Of a stretch of 64,000 bases of DNA, positions 42,016-51,181 are shown piece after piece. Position 1 is the stretch's first letter. Each line of letters begins with the position of its first letter. Below the pieces are notes generated by a model. That model was not told where the DNA came from and made no database searches. It worked only from the letters and a program-made list of their open reading frames with translations. The stretch comes from CAYRGC01 sp964423795. Lineage in GTDB: Bacteria; Patescibacteriota; Gracilibacteria; Peribacterales; Peribacteraceae. Where the stretch lies: contig CAYRGC010000002.1 of assembly GCA_964423795.1 (NCBI GenBank), positions 1 through 64,000 of the forward strand, given 5' to 3'. The position numbers were made by a program, and so were the translations under genes.

Positions 42016-42065
42016 GCTCAAGCTTCAAGCTCTTTCTTCATTCCTCTTTCCTCCCTCCCATTCCC

Positions 42066-42743
42066 ATGACCCGCCGCCTCCTCTCGGCAGCCGTCGCCGT
42101 CTCCCTCCTCGTCCCGTCCTTCGCGTCCGCGAAGATCTGGCCGGAGGATTTTCTTCCGTCCGCCGATTTCCCCGCGGAATCGTCCTCGTCTTCCTCTCTG
42201 ACCTGGCCCACGGAACCGACGGGTCCGCTCTGGAGCGATGACGGGGTCCTCCTGCCGGCGATCCCCACGCCGATCGCGCAGGGCAAGACGACCCGCATCG
42301 ATTTCGTCGCCGCGCTTATCAGCCGCAGCGTGACGCAGATGGACATCGATACGTGCTTCGCCGACCTCGGCGTCGGCGAGTTCAGCCTCCTCTTCGAGGA
42401 CGTGCCCGTGAACCATCCGCGCGCCAAGGAGCTCTGCGTCGCCCTCAAGGGAGGCCTCGTCCGCGGCTACGCCGACGGCACGTTCCGCCCGAACGACTGG
42501 ATCACCGCCGCGGACGCGTCCGTGATCCTCGTGAAAATGCTCGGCAACCCGGCCAACGCGCCGAAGGCCGGCGAAACCTGGTACGACTCCACGGTCCGAC
42601 GCGCCGCGGAACAGGTGGAAGGCGTGCCCGCGAACGGCCGCCTGGCCGTCGACGACAAGTCGCTCATGACGATGATCTGCTCGCTCTACGACGGCGGTTC
42701 GGGCACCTTGACGCACCTCGACTGGCTCGACTGCACGCAGTAA
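42066..42743 (+). CDS. Secreted SLH-like protein, paralogue of the previous gene
   Basis: The 225-residue protein starts MTRRLLSAAVAVSLLVPSFA, a signal peptide. After a Ser-rich stretch it carries IDFVAALISRSVTQMDIDTC, then LLFEDVPVNHPRAKELCVAL, KGGLVRGYADGTFRPNDWIT and AADASVILVKML, an SLH repeat with the GYADGTFRPND core. Layout, cysteine placement and the R-I-D-F-V motif match the upstream gene. The leader is C/T-rich with no Shine-Dalgarno. Probably a wall-bound surface component; partner unknown. Confidence 0.75.
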   Translation: MTRRLLSAAVAVSLLVPSFASAKIWPEDFLPSADFPAESSSSSSLTWPTEPTGPLWSDDGVLLPAIPTPIAQGKTTRIDFVAALISRSVTQMDIDTCFADLGVGEFSLLFEDVPVNHPRAKELCVALKGGLVRGYADGTFRPNDWITAADASVILVKMLGNPANAPKAGETWYDSTVRRAAEQVEGVPANGRLAVDDKSLMTMICSLYDGGSGTLTHLDWLDCTQ

Positions 42744-42871
42744 CCCGCGCTCAACCACGCATCTCCCTTGCCCGGCATAGTCATCCGCCGCAGCGGATGA
42801 CGGCGTCGGGTCCCCCTCCGCACGGACGGGGAGGATTTGCGCGTGCGCCGATTTTTCGCCACGCTTGCGCC

Positions 42872-43390
42872 GTGTTCACGGAGAAAGAATTCCGACGGCT
42901 CAAACGCATGGGGCAAGTCCGCAGGCTCTCGCCGACCGATTTTGAATGGTTCTCCAAGTTGCTCTTGGAATCGCTCGACTACCGCGACGTACGGGTGACC
43001 GAGAAGAAGGGCGAGAAGCGCGGCGACGGCGGCATCGACCTCACGGGCACCTTCGACGGCGTCCGCTTCTACGGCGAGTGCAAGCGGTGGAAACGCGGCC
43101 TCGACGGCACGGACATCCTCCCGATCGCGGTAGTCCGCACTCTCGGCGGCGTGATGGCGCGCGACAAGGTGCGGCGTGGCGTCGTCGTGACGACGCTCCG
43201 CGCCGACCACAACTGCATCAGCGAGGGCGGTCGCATGGGCATCGGCGTACTGGGCGCGCCCGAGATCGCCGCCGCGATGAAGAAGGTAAATCCGTCCTTC
43301 CGGGGCGACGAAGGACCCGGTTTCGGCGTGCGACTGCTGCGCCTTTTGCTCTCGCCGCTGCGCTTCCTGACCGGTGGAGAGTCGGATTGA
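42872..43390 (+). CDS. Mrr-like PD-(D/E)XK nuclease-domain protein
   Basis: The product of about 172 residues from GTG 42872 (VFTEKEFRRLKRMGQVRRLS) has the restriction-endonuclease-like core: DFEWFSKLLLESLDYRDVRV, GDGGIDLTGTFDGVRFYGECKRW with the D...E-x-K active-site set (GIDL, ECK), and GVVVTTLRADHNC. Such Mrr-type domains cut modified or invading DNA; here there is no methyltransferase partner. Palindromes CATCCGC/GCGGATG and a CCCCTCCG/CGGGGAGG-like repeat precede it, resembling the borders of the DUF559 unit in ribE. Role in defence is inferred. Confidence 0.75.
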   Translation: MFTEKEFRRLKRMGQVRRLSPTDFEWFSKLLLESLDYRDVRVTEKKGEKRGDGGIDLTGTFDGVRFYGECKRWKRGLDGTDILPIAVVRTLGGVMARDKVRRGVVVTTLRADHNCISEGGRMGIGVLGAPEIAAAMKKVNPSFRGDEGPGFGVRLLRLLLSPLRFLTGGESD

Positions 43391-43488
43391 CGTTTTGATG
43401 ATGAATTTCGCAGCGCAAAGCCGATCGGTCTGGTCATGACGGCGTATTTTTGGTACAATGGTCGGAAACCTTCCAACACACACACCTT

Positions 43489-46400
43489 ATGGTCCGTCCC
43501 CTCCGAGCTACCCCCCTTACCGTCCTGGCGCTCTGCCTCGGGCTCGGCTCCCTCCTGGGCGCCGGCGCGCACTTCGCGGCGCAGATCTCCGGATCGCCGA
43601 CTGTCATCGAGAATACCGACCCCCGGTTCTCGGTCAGCAATACCTGGACGGAGATCCGTCCGCAGACCGCGCCCAACAACGAACAGGTGTTCGCGTACTG
43701 GGCCGCCCAGGCGGGCGTGCCAGTGAAGGCGACGTGGCGCGTGCCGGTGACGCCGGGCAGCGCGCACGCCTTCTACCTCACGTTCACCCCGTTCAGCGCG
43801 GACAAGATGGACAAGGCCGCGACGATCCGCGTCCTCGACGGAACCACCGTCCTTCTCACGAAGCAGGTCAACCAGAACACGCCCCCTGCCGACAAGCAGC
43901 TCCTGGGCCGCGGATGGATCGTGCTCGGCACGGCGACGCCGACGAGCGGCGAAGTGACGATCGAAAGCGTTCCAAGCGTGCAAACCATCGCCGCCGGCAC
44001 CGTCTTCTACCACGTGGCTGACGCGGTCGCCACGGAGAAGGGAGGCACGACCGCGGTGACGCCGCCGCCCGGCAACACGAGCTGCCCCAAGATTTTCTGC
44101 GCCACGCCTCCGGCAGGATGCTCCTACGACGGTACGAAGGCGGCCAAGGACGCAAACGGCTGCGTGATCGACTGCGGGTCCCTCGTTTGCCCCAACTCGG
44201 GGCCGACCGGGACCGGTCCCGACGTAGCCATCAGCGTGAAGGATGACCGCAGCTCCGGCCGCGCCTTCGTCTTCACGATCTCGAACGTGGGAACCGCCGC
44301 CGCGGGCAACGTCTCGGTGCAGATCAAGTTCCCGAGCAACGTCACGATCACGATGCCCCAGTCGTCCGACTCCACGATGACGTGCGCCACGGCGGGCATC
44401 CAAACGGTGAACTGCCAGAAGGCCAGCATGGCCGCCGGCCAGACGGTCACCGTGCGTGTCTCCTACGCCCCCACCTCGTATTGCTCCTACGACATGATCA
44501 GCGCCGGCGTGTACGTGCTTAGCGGCACGGACACGAACTCGCAGAACAACGCCGCGAGCCTGGCCTCGAACCTCTGCGTGTGCGGCAACGGCACCTGCGA
44601 GCCCACGGAATCCGAGGCGAACTGCGCCGTCGACTGCAAGAAACAGGCCGCCCCCACGCCTCCCCCGACCCCCGTCCCGACGGGTACCCCGCTTTGCAAC
44701 ATCTCGAGCATCCCCTGGACGGTCATCATTCCGGGAACGCGTCCCGCCTACCAGACCCTTCAGCTCGGAGCGGGCGGCGGATGGCTCAACATCTACGATG
44801 AGATGAAGAAGGGCACGCCGCTCGGCGTCTGCGGCTCCGGCCAGTTCACCGATCCCGGAACCGGAGCGACGCAGACGCGCAGCTACATCGACACCCCCTT
44901 CCAGTTCGGCACGAGCCCGGCGACGATCCGCACGTACTGTCCGTACGGCACCGATTGCGTCACCGGCTTCTGCAGGAAATATTCCGACGCGACCATGGCC
45001 CAGTGCGGCTCGACCCGCTCGTGGAACTCGGCCTGCACGGACGATCAGGGCATCGGCTTCATGTACGCCCCCTCCACGCTCACGAAGGGGCCCGACAAGA
45101 GCCAGAACAAGTGCGACATCAACGGAAGCCTCATCTCCTACTTCTGCAACAACAAGATCACGGACAACATGCACGGCTCCGAGCCGTCCGTCGGCGTGTA
45201 TGTGAGCGGCGGCTGCCCGTACCAGAACGGCAGCTGGCTCACCTGCGTGAGCGACGCGGCGGGCACCGGTTACTGCGGAAAGGGCGGCACGACCGCGCCC
45301 GTTCCGCCGACCTCTCCCGCCCAGCCCACGACGCCCGCCTGCGCGTACACCCCGTCCTGCCCCGCTCCTCCGCAGGGTTGCTCGTACGATGCGACGAAGG
45401 TCTCGAAGAACGCCAGCGGTTGCCCTCTCGACTGCGGCCCCCTCGTCTGCGCGCCGAAGTGCGGCAACGGCCAGTGCGAGAGCGGCGAGACCTCCGCGAC
45501 GTGTCCGACCGATTGCAAGCCCGCCGTCACGCCCCCCACGCTTCCGACGTCTCCGACCACGGTCCCGACCGCGGCCGAGTACTGCGGCGACGGCAAGGTG
45601 CAAAACCCCCCGGAGCAGTGCGATGACGGCAACTTCAAGAACGGCGACGGCTGCACCAGCCGCTGCATGAAGGAAACGACTAACGGCGCCGTTACGACCA
45701 TCGTGCCGACGACGACGGGGACGTTCAACGTTCCCGCACAGCCGATTCTGACGCCGACCACGCCCACCGTGTCGGGCATGCAGGATTTGGCAGTGAAAGC
45801 AACGCTTCCGCAATCGACACCGCAGGGTCCTTTTGTGCTCAGCGTCGAACTGTCGAACATGGGAACCAAAACCGCTACCGACGCAAAAGTCATCGTGTCG
45901 ACCGGGGGCCTGCAGGAAACGATGACCGCAAACACCGGCAATTGCACCCAGGCGGGCATACAGATCAGCTGCGGCCCCTTCGTGCTCGATCCGGGAAAGA
46001 CCAACTCGTTCACGGTCACGCTGAAACCGGCTGCCGGAACGGCATGCGGCATGACGGTCCAGGAATCCGCCGCAGTCACGACATCGGTTCCCGAGGTGAA
46101 CACGACCAACAACTACTCCGCAGCGTACACCGAGTACCTGTGCCCTGGCACGACTCAGAGCGGCACGCACATCTGCGGCGACGGAAAAGTCGAAACGAAT
46201 TATGGCGAATCGTGCGACGACGGCAATACGGCGAACGGCGACGGCTGCGACTCTTCCTGCCAGTACGAGACCTCCGTTCCCAAATGCGGCGATCTCGCCT
46301 GCAGTCCCGAGCTCGGAGAGACGCCTACGACCTGTCCCAGCGACTGCAGGTCCGCGGTGACGCAGACGGTCCAGCCCACGCCTCTGACGACGGCCGGCGC

Positions 46401-47964
46401 AGTCGCCGACCTCACGATCCAGCTCGGTTCCATGCCAGGAAGCTTCATCCAAGGCTCAAGCTTCTACTCGATGATCTACATCCAGAATCCGGGCGCACAG
46501 CGAGTGACGGACGTGATGGTAACCACGCAGATGCCCACAGGTTTCACGCTCGCCGCGGGCGCGGAGCCCACGTGCAAGCAGAGCGGCACGTCGGTGACGT
46601 GCGGCCCGCTCACGGTGGAAAAGAACGCCATCAAGACGATCTCTCTTCCTGTCGACGCCAAGTCGAACCTCACGTGTTGGACCCAGAACGTTCAGACGTA
46701 CACGCTCACGTCCGCCTCGGACACGAACGCGGCGAACAACTCCGTGAAATCCTCGATCACCGTCCAGTGCAACGACACCAGCCCCCAGGCCGCCTACGTC
46801 AACCCGACGCAGGTCCCGCCGTATCCGGTGGGCGCCCAGTGCGAGTGGAACCATCCGCAGATGCAGGACTTCAGCGCGGACGGCTCCACGATGGTCTTCA
46901 GCGCGCAGAGCGACGGCAACGTCGCGGGTGACACGGAGCAAGGCGAACAGATCTACGTCTACAAGACCGCCACGAAGCAAACGAAGAAGTACACGGACGA
47001 GACGGGGGCGCTCGGCATCCCGCTGACGGGAGAGAACCCCAAGATCAGCGGCAACGGCCAGGTCGTCATTTTCAACGGCAAGCCAAAGCAGGTGAACGCC
47101 GCCGGCGCTCGCATGATCCAGCTCAACCTCGGCGCGAACTCCTACAAGGAGATCTCGAACGCCGCGGGCAAGCCCGTGGGCGTCAGCGCCGACGGCCGTT
47201 ATTCCGCCTTCTACAACTACGGCTTCTGCCTCTACGTGTACGACAACGTGACGGACACGACGACGATCGTCTCGCGCCGCAACTCGGAACAGACCTCCAC
47301 GGTCTGCAGCCCGTCCGCTCGCAACGCGACGAACGCCGAGGTGCTCGTCACCGGCCAAAACCAGGGCGAGGCGCACATGCTGCCCGACGGCACGCTCTAC
47401 TTCACGATGCTGACCGGCACCAACCCGCTCGTCTACAGCACGGGCAACCTTTACGCCTACAACAGCGCCACGAAGCAGGTGAAGACCGTGGGCCCCTTCG
47501 AAGGCCACAGTCTGCTCTTCAGCACCGACGGCAAGAACATGCTCTTCACGGGCCAGACCGACAACATCGGTCGCCGCACCTTCTTCCGCCAACCGACCGA
47601 CCTCTCGACGCCCAAGCAAGCGGTGGACACCAACGGCGCAGGCGGCGCGAACGACGGCGGCTTCTACCTCCTGAGCGCCACGGGCGACCTCCGCTTCGCA
47701 AGCTTCAAGGGCGGCAACCCGCAGACGCTGAAGATCTTCGACGGCTCCGCCTCAGCGGCGACGGACCTCGGCGCCATGGAGATGTCCACGCTGTGGACCG
47801 CGTTCAGCGCGAACGGCACGTACTTCACCTTCACGCACAAGGGCGAGGGCACCTACACGTACCGCGGTTCCCCGCTGGACAAGAACGCCCTCTTCGTTCG
47901 CGCGATGAACGGCGGACAGACGGTGGCCGTGCCGAAGCCCGGCTCGACCTGTCCGGCGATCTGA
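43489..47964 (+). CDS. Giant cysteine-rich secreted protein with DUF4215 repeats and beta-propeller
   Basis: The product from ATG 43489 is 1491 residues. A signal peptide/anchor helix (RATPLTVLALCLGLGSLLGA) is followed by a beta-sandwich region, then alternating modules: a six-cysteine module (CATPPAGCSYDGTKAAKDAN-GC...CGSLVC), CARDB/DUF11-type Ig-like domains (VFTISNVGTAAAGNVSVQI; LSVELSNMGTKTATDAKVIV), short CGNGTCEPTESEANC motifs and DUF4215 repeats (CDDGNFKNGDGCTSRC, CDDGNTANGDGCDSSCQYE). The last 400 residues are a PD40/TolB-like propeller (DFSADGSTMVFSAQSDG ... LPDGTLYFTML). No sorting signal is seen. A -10 TACAAT lies at 43454-43459 and a terminator follows. Confidence 0.88.
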   Translation: MVRPLRATPLTVLALCLGLGSLLGAGAHFAAQISGSPTVIENTDPRFSVSNTWTEIRPQTAPNNEQVFAYWAAQAGVPVKATWRVPVTPGSAHAFYLTFTPFSADKMDKAATIRVLDGTTVLLTKQVNQNTPPADKQLLGRGWIVLGTATPTSGEVTIESVPSVQTIAAGTVFYHVADAVATEKGGTTAVTPPPGNTSCPKIFCATPPAGCSYDGTKAAKDANGCVIDCGSLVCPNSGPTGTGPDVAISVKDDRSSGRAFVFTISNVGTAAAGNVSVQIKFPSNVTITMPQSSDSTMTCATAGIQTVNCQKASMAAGQTVTVRVSYAPTSYCSYDMISAGVYVLSGTDTNSQNNAASLASNLCVCGNGTCEPTESEANCAVDCKKQAAPTPPPTPVPTGTPLCNISSIPWTVIIPGTRPAYQTLQLGAGGGWLNIYDEMKKGTPLGVCGSGQFTDPGTGATQTRSYIDTPFQFGTSPATIRTYCPYGTDCVTGFCRKYSDATMAQCGSTRSWNSACTDDQGIGFMYAPSTLTKGPDKSQNKCDINGSLISYFCNNKITDNMHGSEPSVGVYVSGGCPYQNGSWLTCVSDAAGTGYCGKGGTTAPVPPTSPAQPTTPACAYTPSCPAPPQGCSYDATKVSKNASGCPLDCGPLVCAPKCGNGQCESGETSATCPTDCKPAVTPPTLPTSPTTVPTAAEYCGDGKVQNPPEQCDDGNFKNGDGCTSRCMKETTNGAVTTIVPTTTGTFNVPAQPILTPTTPTVSGMQDLAVKATLPQSTPQGPFVLSVELSNMGTKTATDAKVIVSTGGLQETMTANTGNCTQAGIQISCGPFVLDPGKTNSFTVTLKPAAGTACGMTVQESAAVTTSVPEVNTTNNYSAAYTEYLCPGTTQSGTHICGDGKVETNYGESCDDGNTANGDGCDSSCQYETSVPKCGDLACSPELGETPTTCPSDCRSAVTQTVQPTPLTTAGAVADLTIQLGSMPGSFIQGSSFYSMIYIQNPGAQRVTDVMVTTQMPTGFTLAAGAEPTCKQSGTSVTCGPLTVEKNAIKTISLPVDAKSNLTCWTQNVQTYTLTSASDTNAANNSVKSSITVQCNDTSPQAAYVNPTQVPPYPVGAQCEWNHPQMQDFSADGSTMVFSAQSDGNVAGDTEQGEQIYVYKTATKQTKKYTDETGALGIPLTGENPKISGNGQVVIFNGKPKQVNAAGARMIQLNLGANSYKEISNAAGKPVGVSADGRYSAFYNYGFCLYVYDNVTDTTTIVSRRNSEQTSTVCSPSARNATNAEVLVTGQNQGEAHMLPDGTLYFTMLTGTNPLVYSTGNLYAYNSATKQVKTVGPFEGHSLLFSTDGKNMLFTGQTDNIGRRTFFRQPTDLSTPKQAVDTNGAGGANDGGFYLLSATGDLRFASFKGGNPQTLKIFDGSASAATDLGAMEMSTLWTAFSANGTYFTFTHKGEGTYTYRGSPLDKNALFVRAMNGGQTVAVPKPGSTCPAI

Positions 47965-47981
47965 TCCTGCGTACCACCAGG

Positions 47982-48017
47982 AAGACGGCGCCCGCCCGCG
48001 GAGCGCCGTCTTTTTTT
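47982..48017 (+). terminator. Intrinsic terminator
   Basis: AAGACGGCGC pairs with GCGCCGTCTT across a ten-base loop, followed by TTTTTTT. It ends the giant gene's transcript. Confidence 0.9.
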
Positions 48018-48045
48018 GCTTGCAGTAGCACCCTACACTTTCCGC

Positions 48046-48684
48046 ATGCGCCTCCTCTCCCCCTCCGGAAAAAGCCTCGTCGGATCCACGACCCGCCTCG
48101 AGGCCTACAGCGACGCGGTGGTCGCGATCATCCTCACGATCCTCGTGCTGGAATTGCGCGTACCCGAACTGGAGGACGGTTCCGTGCGCGGCACCCTCGC
48201 GGCGCTCGGGACGATCCTGCCGAAGCTCCTGAGCTTCGCCGCGAGCTTCCTCACGATCTCGGTCTTCTGGGTGAACCACCACCATTTCTTCCACGAGATC
48301 GACCGCGCGGACGCCCGCTTCCTTTGGATCAACAACGCCCTCCTCTTCTGGCTCTCGCTCGTGCCCTTCACGACGGCGTTCCTCGGCGAGCACCCGGGCG
48401 CGCCGGGCGTGATCCTCCTGTACTGCTTCGTGCTCTTCTGCGCGGCGGCGTCGTACGTCGTCTTGCACCGCTACGCGGCCAGGACGGGCCTGCTCCACGC
48501 GCACATCACGCCCGAACAGCGCTCCACGCAGTCGGTCCGCAGCTGGGCCGGAGTGGCCGGCTACGCGCTCGCCACCGTCGCGGCGCCGTTGCTGCCGGCG
48601 CTCTCGTTCATCCTCATGGTCGCGATCCCGGCGTACTACATCGCGCCGCGCCTCATGCACGATCACGAGGCGACCGAGGACTGA
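48046..48684 (+). CDS. TMEM175-family potassium channel-like protein
   Basis: The 212-residue protein from ATG 48046 has six hydrophobic helices. Helix 1 reads TRLEAYSDAVVAIILTILVL, matching the R-x(3)-F-S-D motif of TMEM175/DUF1211 channels (here YSD). Bacterial family members are K+-selective leak channels that tetramerise in the membrane. A TACACT -10 (48034-48039) lies six bases before the ATG, so the transcript is probably leaderless. The 3' end overlaps the convergent gene by 32 bases. Confidence 0.8.
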   Translation: MRLLSPSGKSLVGSTTRLEAYSDAVVAIILTILVLELRVPELEDGSVRGTLAALGTILPKLLSFAASFLTISVFWVNHHHFFHEIDRADARFLWINNALLFWLSLVPFTTAFLGEHPGAPGVILLYCFVLFCAAASYVVLHRYAARTGLLHAHITPEQRSTQSVRSWAGVAGYALATVAAPLLPALSFILMVAIPAYYIAPRLMHDHEATED

Positions 48685-49192
48685 CCCGCGAATCCTCGTC
48701 CCGCAGCACGATCTCCGCGTTCTCCCCCGTCTTCTTCTCGGACACCGCCCCGGTCGCGATCGCCTTGAGGAAGCTCAGGGCCTGCGCGGTGGTCGCCGGC
48801 GGCTTCCAGTATTCGGCGCTGTAGACGGCGACCTTGAGGAGAACCAATTCCGGGTCGTCGACCCCGCCGGGGAACCAGACCTTGTAAGCGTCGCGCCAAA
48901 GCGCGCGCTTCTTCACGGAATCCTCGACGATCTCCGCCTTGCCGGATACCGATATGAACACGCCGTCACCCGGCTTCGCGAAAGAGACGTTCACCTGGGG
49001 CCACTTCCCGATCTCCTCCATCTTGCTCGTGGAGCGCGCGGTGAGAAACCACAGGTCCCCGTCGAACGGCGCGTCCTGCGCCATCATCGGGCGCGCCTTG
49101 ATGCGCCCCTCGGGATCGGCGGTCGTGAGCATCGCTATCGCGACGCCCTTGAGAAGGGTCGCGAGGGTCTGGATGTCCTTGTTGTCGGCCAT
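48653..49192 (-). CDS. Pyridoxamine-phosphate-oxidase-like protein (general stress 26 type)
   Basis: The 179-residue protein from ATG 49192 (MADNKDIQTLATLLKGVAIA) shows the split-barrel FMN-binding pattern: AMLTTADPEGRIKARPMMAQ, GDLWFLTARSTSKMEEIGKW, VNVSFAKPGDGVFISVSGKA and WRDAYKVWFPGGVDDPELV. This arrangement matches the general-stress-protein-26 branch of the PNPOx superfamily, flavin- or flavin-analogue-binding proteins of uncertain substrate. The C-terminal 40 residues are an unconserved tail. Its upstream leader is C/T-rich. It may link to the riboflavin genes through FMN, but this is inference. Confidence 0.82.
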   Translation of the reverse strand: MADNKDIQTLATLLKGVAIAMLTTADPEGRIKARPMMAQDAPFDGDLWFLTARSTSKMEEIGKWPQVNVSFAKPGDGVFISVSGKAEIVEDSVKKRALWRDAYKVWFPGGVDDPELVLLKVAVYSAEYWKPPATTAQALSFLKAIATGAVSEKKTGENAEIVLRDEDSRVSPRSPRDRA

Positions 49193-49306
49193 GGCGAAGA
49201 TGGAAAAGGAACGCAACAAAGACGTAACACGGATCCAGCCCTTACCGATGGGAAAATCTCCGGACACATTTCGATTTCGGCGCAGCAGCAAGGCCGGAAC
49301 CCTTCG

Positions 49307-50374
49307 ATGATTACAAACTTGTTGCAATCGGAGGCAAGACCGTTAGCGTTGCCCGTGAACTCTATGAGTCCGAACCGCCCTTCTGCCTCGACCGCTTCTT
49401 CGGCCGATTTGGTCTGTGCCGATGGAAAAGCGCTGACAATGGAACGACTGCTGCGCCTTACGGATAACGACGAGAGGGTACGCTGGCGCAAGGAAAGCAT
49501 CCGCCATGGACTTCTGAGCATCCTCGCGAATGCGCCGCAGCGCTTTGAAGGATTGAATCATTACCAAGCGAAGGTCGGTGCCGCATCCGGGGAAGTGCAC
49601 TCCTTCGAAGCGCTCGGCCGCCTGAAGGATATGCTCACTCCGGAGGGCGAGGAGGACATAGTGAGCCCCGCCGAATTCCTGCCGCAACTGCAGAAGATCG
49701 CCGAGGGATCCCGGCTCTGGACCGAGGTGGCGATACGGAATGCGCTGGAGGACGGCGCGCTGCTGCAGCGGGTCCACGGGGAAAACGATCCTGGAGTCCA
49801 CATTAGCGTCAACGTGGAGCCTCAGGATCTCACGTCCACGATGGCCCGCGCGGTGGAATCCATGCTCAAAGCCCACAAGGGTGGAACGACATTGGGCATC
49901 GAAATCGTCGAAACGTCGGACCTGCCGTCGACCAACCAGAAGCACTCCGCGATCGATCGCATGGTTGCCGCCGGCATCGACGGCATCTCCCTCGACGACG
50001 TGGGAGCCCCTAAGGGCGCCTTTAGCGAGATGTCGACCGCCCTGCGCATCCTCCGCGATTATCCGCAAATCACGGACGTGAAGCTCGACAGGGTGATGCT
50101 CGGCGATCTGCCCAAACTGGAAAGAGCCATGATGACGTTCCTGGAGACGGGAAAGCGAGTCGTGATCGAGGGAGTGGAAAACGCGGATCAATGGGTCGCT
50201 ATCAATGAAATCATCGACCGGCGCTGCCCGACGCTCACGGGCAACGTACTGCTTCAGGGATTTGCCTTCCACCGTCCCGAGGACGCGGAAAACGCGCTCA
50301 TCACCATCGCGGGCAAGAGCCTGAGCAGACGTCTGTTCGACGAGAAGGACTTAGTCACGAGCAGTCGGGCGTGA
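49307..50374 (+). CDS. EAL-domain protein, probable c-di-GMP phosphodiesterase
   Basis: The domain spans about residues 85-330 of 355: HYQAKVGAASGEVHSFEALG (EAL motif with the metal Glu), HISVNVEPQDLTST, LGIEIVETSD, GISLDDVGAPKG, DVKLDRVMLGD, RVVIEGVENADQW and LQGFAFHRPED. Metal and general-base residues (E, N, E, DD, K, E) all have counterparts, so it is probably catalytic though diverged. The N-terminal 80 residues are helical and unrecognised. No GGDEF domain is fused or nearby. The start is uncertain: ATG 49307 or ATG 49364. Confidence 0.8.
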   Translation: MITNLLQSEARPLALPVNSMSPNRPSASTASSADLVCADGKALTMERLLRLTDNDERVRWRKESIRHGLLSILANAPQRFEGLNHYQAKVGAASGEVHSFEALGRLKDMLTPEGEEDIVSPAEFLPQLQKIAEGSRLWTEVAIRNALEDGALLQRVHGENDPGVHISVNVEPQDLTSTMARAVESMLKAHKGGTTLGIEIVETSDLPSTNQKHSAIDRMVAAGIDGISLDDVGAPKGAFSEMSTALRILRDYPQITDVKLDRVMLGDLPKLERAMMTFLETGKRVVIEGVENADQWVAINEIIDRRCPTLTGNVLLQGFAFHRPEDAENALITIAGKSLSRRLFDEKDLVTSSRA

Positions 50375-50441
50375 CGAACGCCGCGAATGGTGATTCCGTG
50401 ACTATCGTTTCGGGAACGCGGCGCGCTACGATCGCGGCCGT

Positions 50442-51074
50442 ATGACCACCACCAACCTGAAGCGCGTGTTCCTCATCGCCATGGTCGCCTCGCTCTGCCT
50501 CGCCGGCCTGGCGGGCATCGCCGTGTTCCTCTTCGGCACCTTCGGCGAGTTCGAGATCCGCATCCTCTTCACGACGCTCTTCCTCGGTCTCTACAGCCTC
50601 ACGTCCCTCTGCGCGGCGGCGCTGCTCGATCGCCGGCGCCATCATCCGCTCGGCTACGCGGGACTCATCGTCTCCGCGGCCGCACTCGTCACCGCCATCG
50701 ACCTGCTCTGGATTTCGTGGGGATCGCAAAGCACCGACCTGCTCAAGAGCAGCGGGATCCTGGGCATCCTCGCGCTGTCGCTGGCGCACGCCTCGCTGCT
50801 GCTGCTCGCCCCCGCCAGGAAAACCGTCGGCTCGGTGATCCGCGGCCTTACCCTCGTCACGATCGGCCTGCTCGCCGGAATGCTCTCCTCCTTCATCCTC
50901 CAGGACGGCGAGATCCAAAGCGACTTGTTCTTCCGCCTGCTCGGCGCGCTCGCCATCCTCGACGTGCTCGGCACGGTGGTGACCCCCGTCGTCCTGCTGC
51001 TCTCGCAGCAGAAAGCGAAGGCCAAGCCCGCGGCAAAAGCCAAGACGGGTCGGAAGTCGCTCAAAAAGGCGTAA
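50442..51074 (+). CDS. Hypothetical membrane protein with basic tail
   Basis: The 210-residue protein has about six membrane helices (KRVFLIAMVASLCLAGLAGI; ILFTTLFLGLYSLTSLCAAA; LIVSAAALVTAIDLLWISWG; ILALSLAHASLLLLAP) and a Lys/Ala-rich cytosolic tail (KAKAKPAAKAKTGRK). I recognise no family. A TACGAT lies ten bases before the ATG, so the message may be nearly leaderless. A terminator follows. The basic tail could bind nucleic acid or phospholipid, but there is no direct evidence. Confidence 0.7.
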   Translation: MTTTNLKRVFLIAMVASLCLAGLAGIAVFLFGTFGEFEIRILFTTLFLGLYSLTSLCAAALLDRRRHHPLGYAGLIVSAAALVTAIDLLWISWGSQSTDLLKSSGILGILALSLAHASLLLLAPARKTVGSVIRGLTLVTIGLLAGMLSSFILQDGEIQSDLFFRLLGALAILDVLGTVVTPVVLLLSQQKAKAKPAAKAKTGRKSLKKA

Positions 51075-51142
51075 GACTCCAACGCAAGTTTCTCACGGCA
51101 AAAGCACGAAAGAGTGCTAGAAAATTTGATGTAGATAACAAA

Positions 51143-51171
51143 AAAACCGAACACAGAAATTGTTCGGTTTT
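51143..51171. terminator. Bidirectional intrinsic terminator
   Basis: AAAACCGAAC pairs with GTTCGGTTTT around ACAGAAATT. It separates two convergent membrane-protein genes. Confidence 0.85.
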
Positions 51172-51181
51172 GAGCGACCGC

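Noticed and set aside
43069..46452. 1127-residue minus-strand frame opposite the giant surface protein
   Set aside because: Translation is Arg/Gly/Ala-rich and repetitive, as expected from the complement of DUF4215 and linker repeats.
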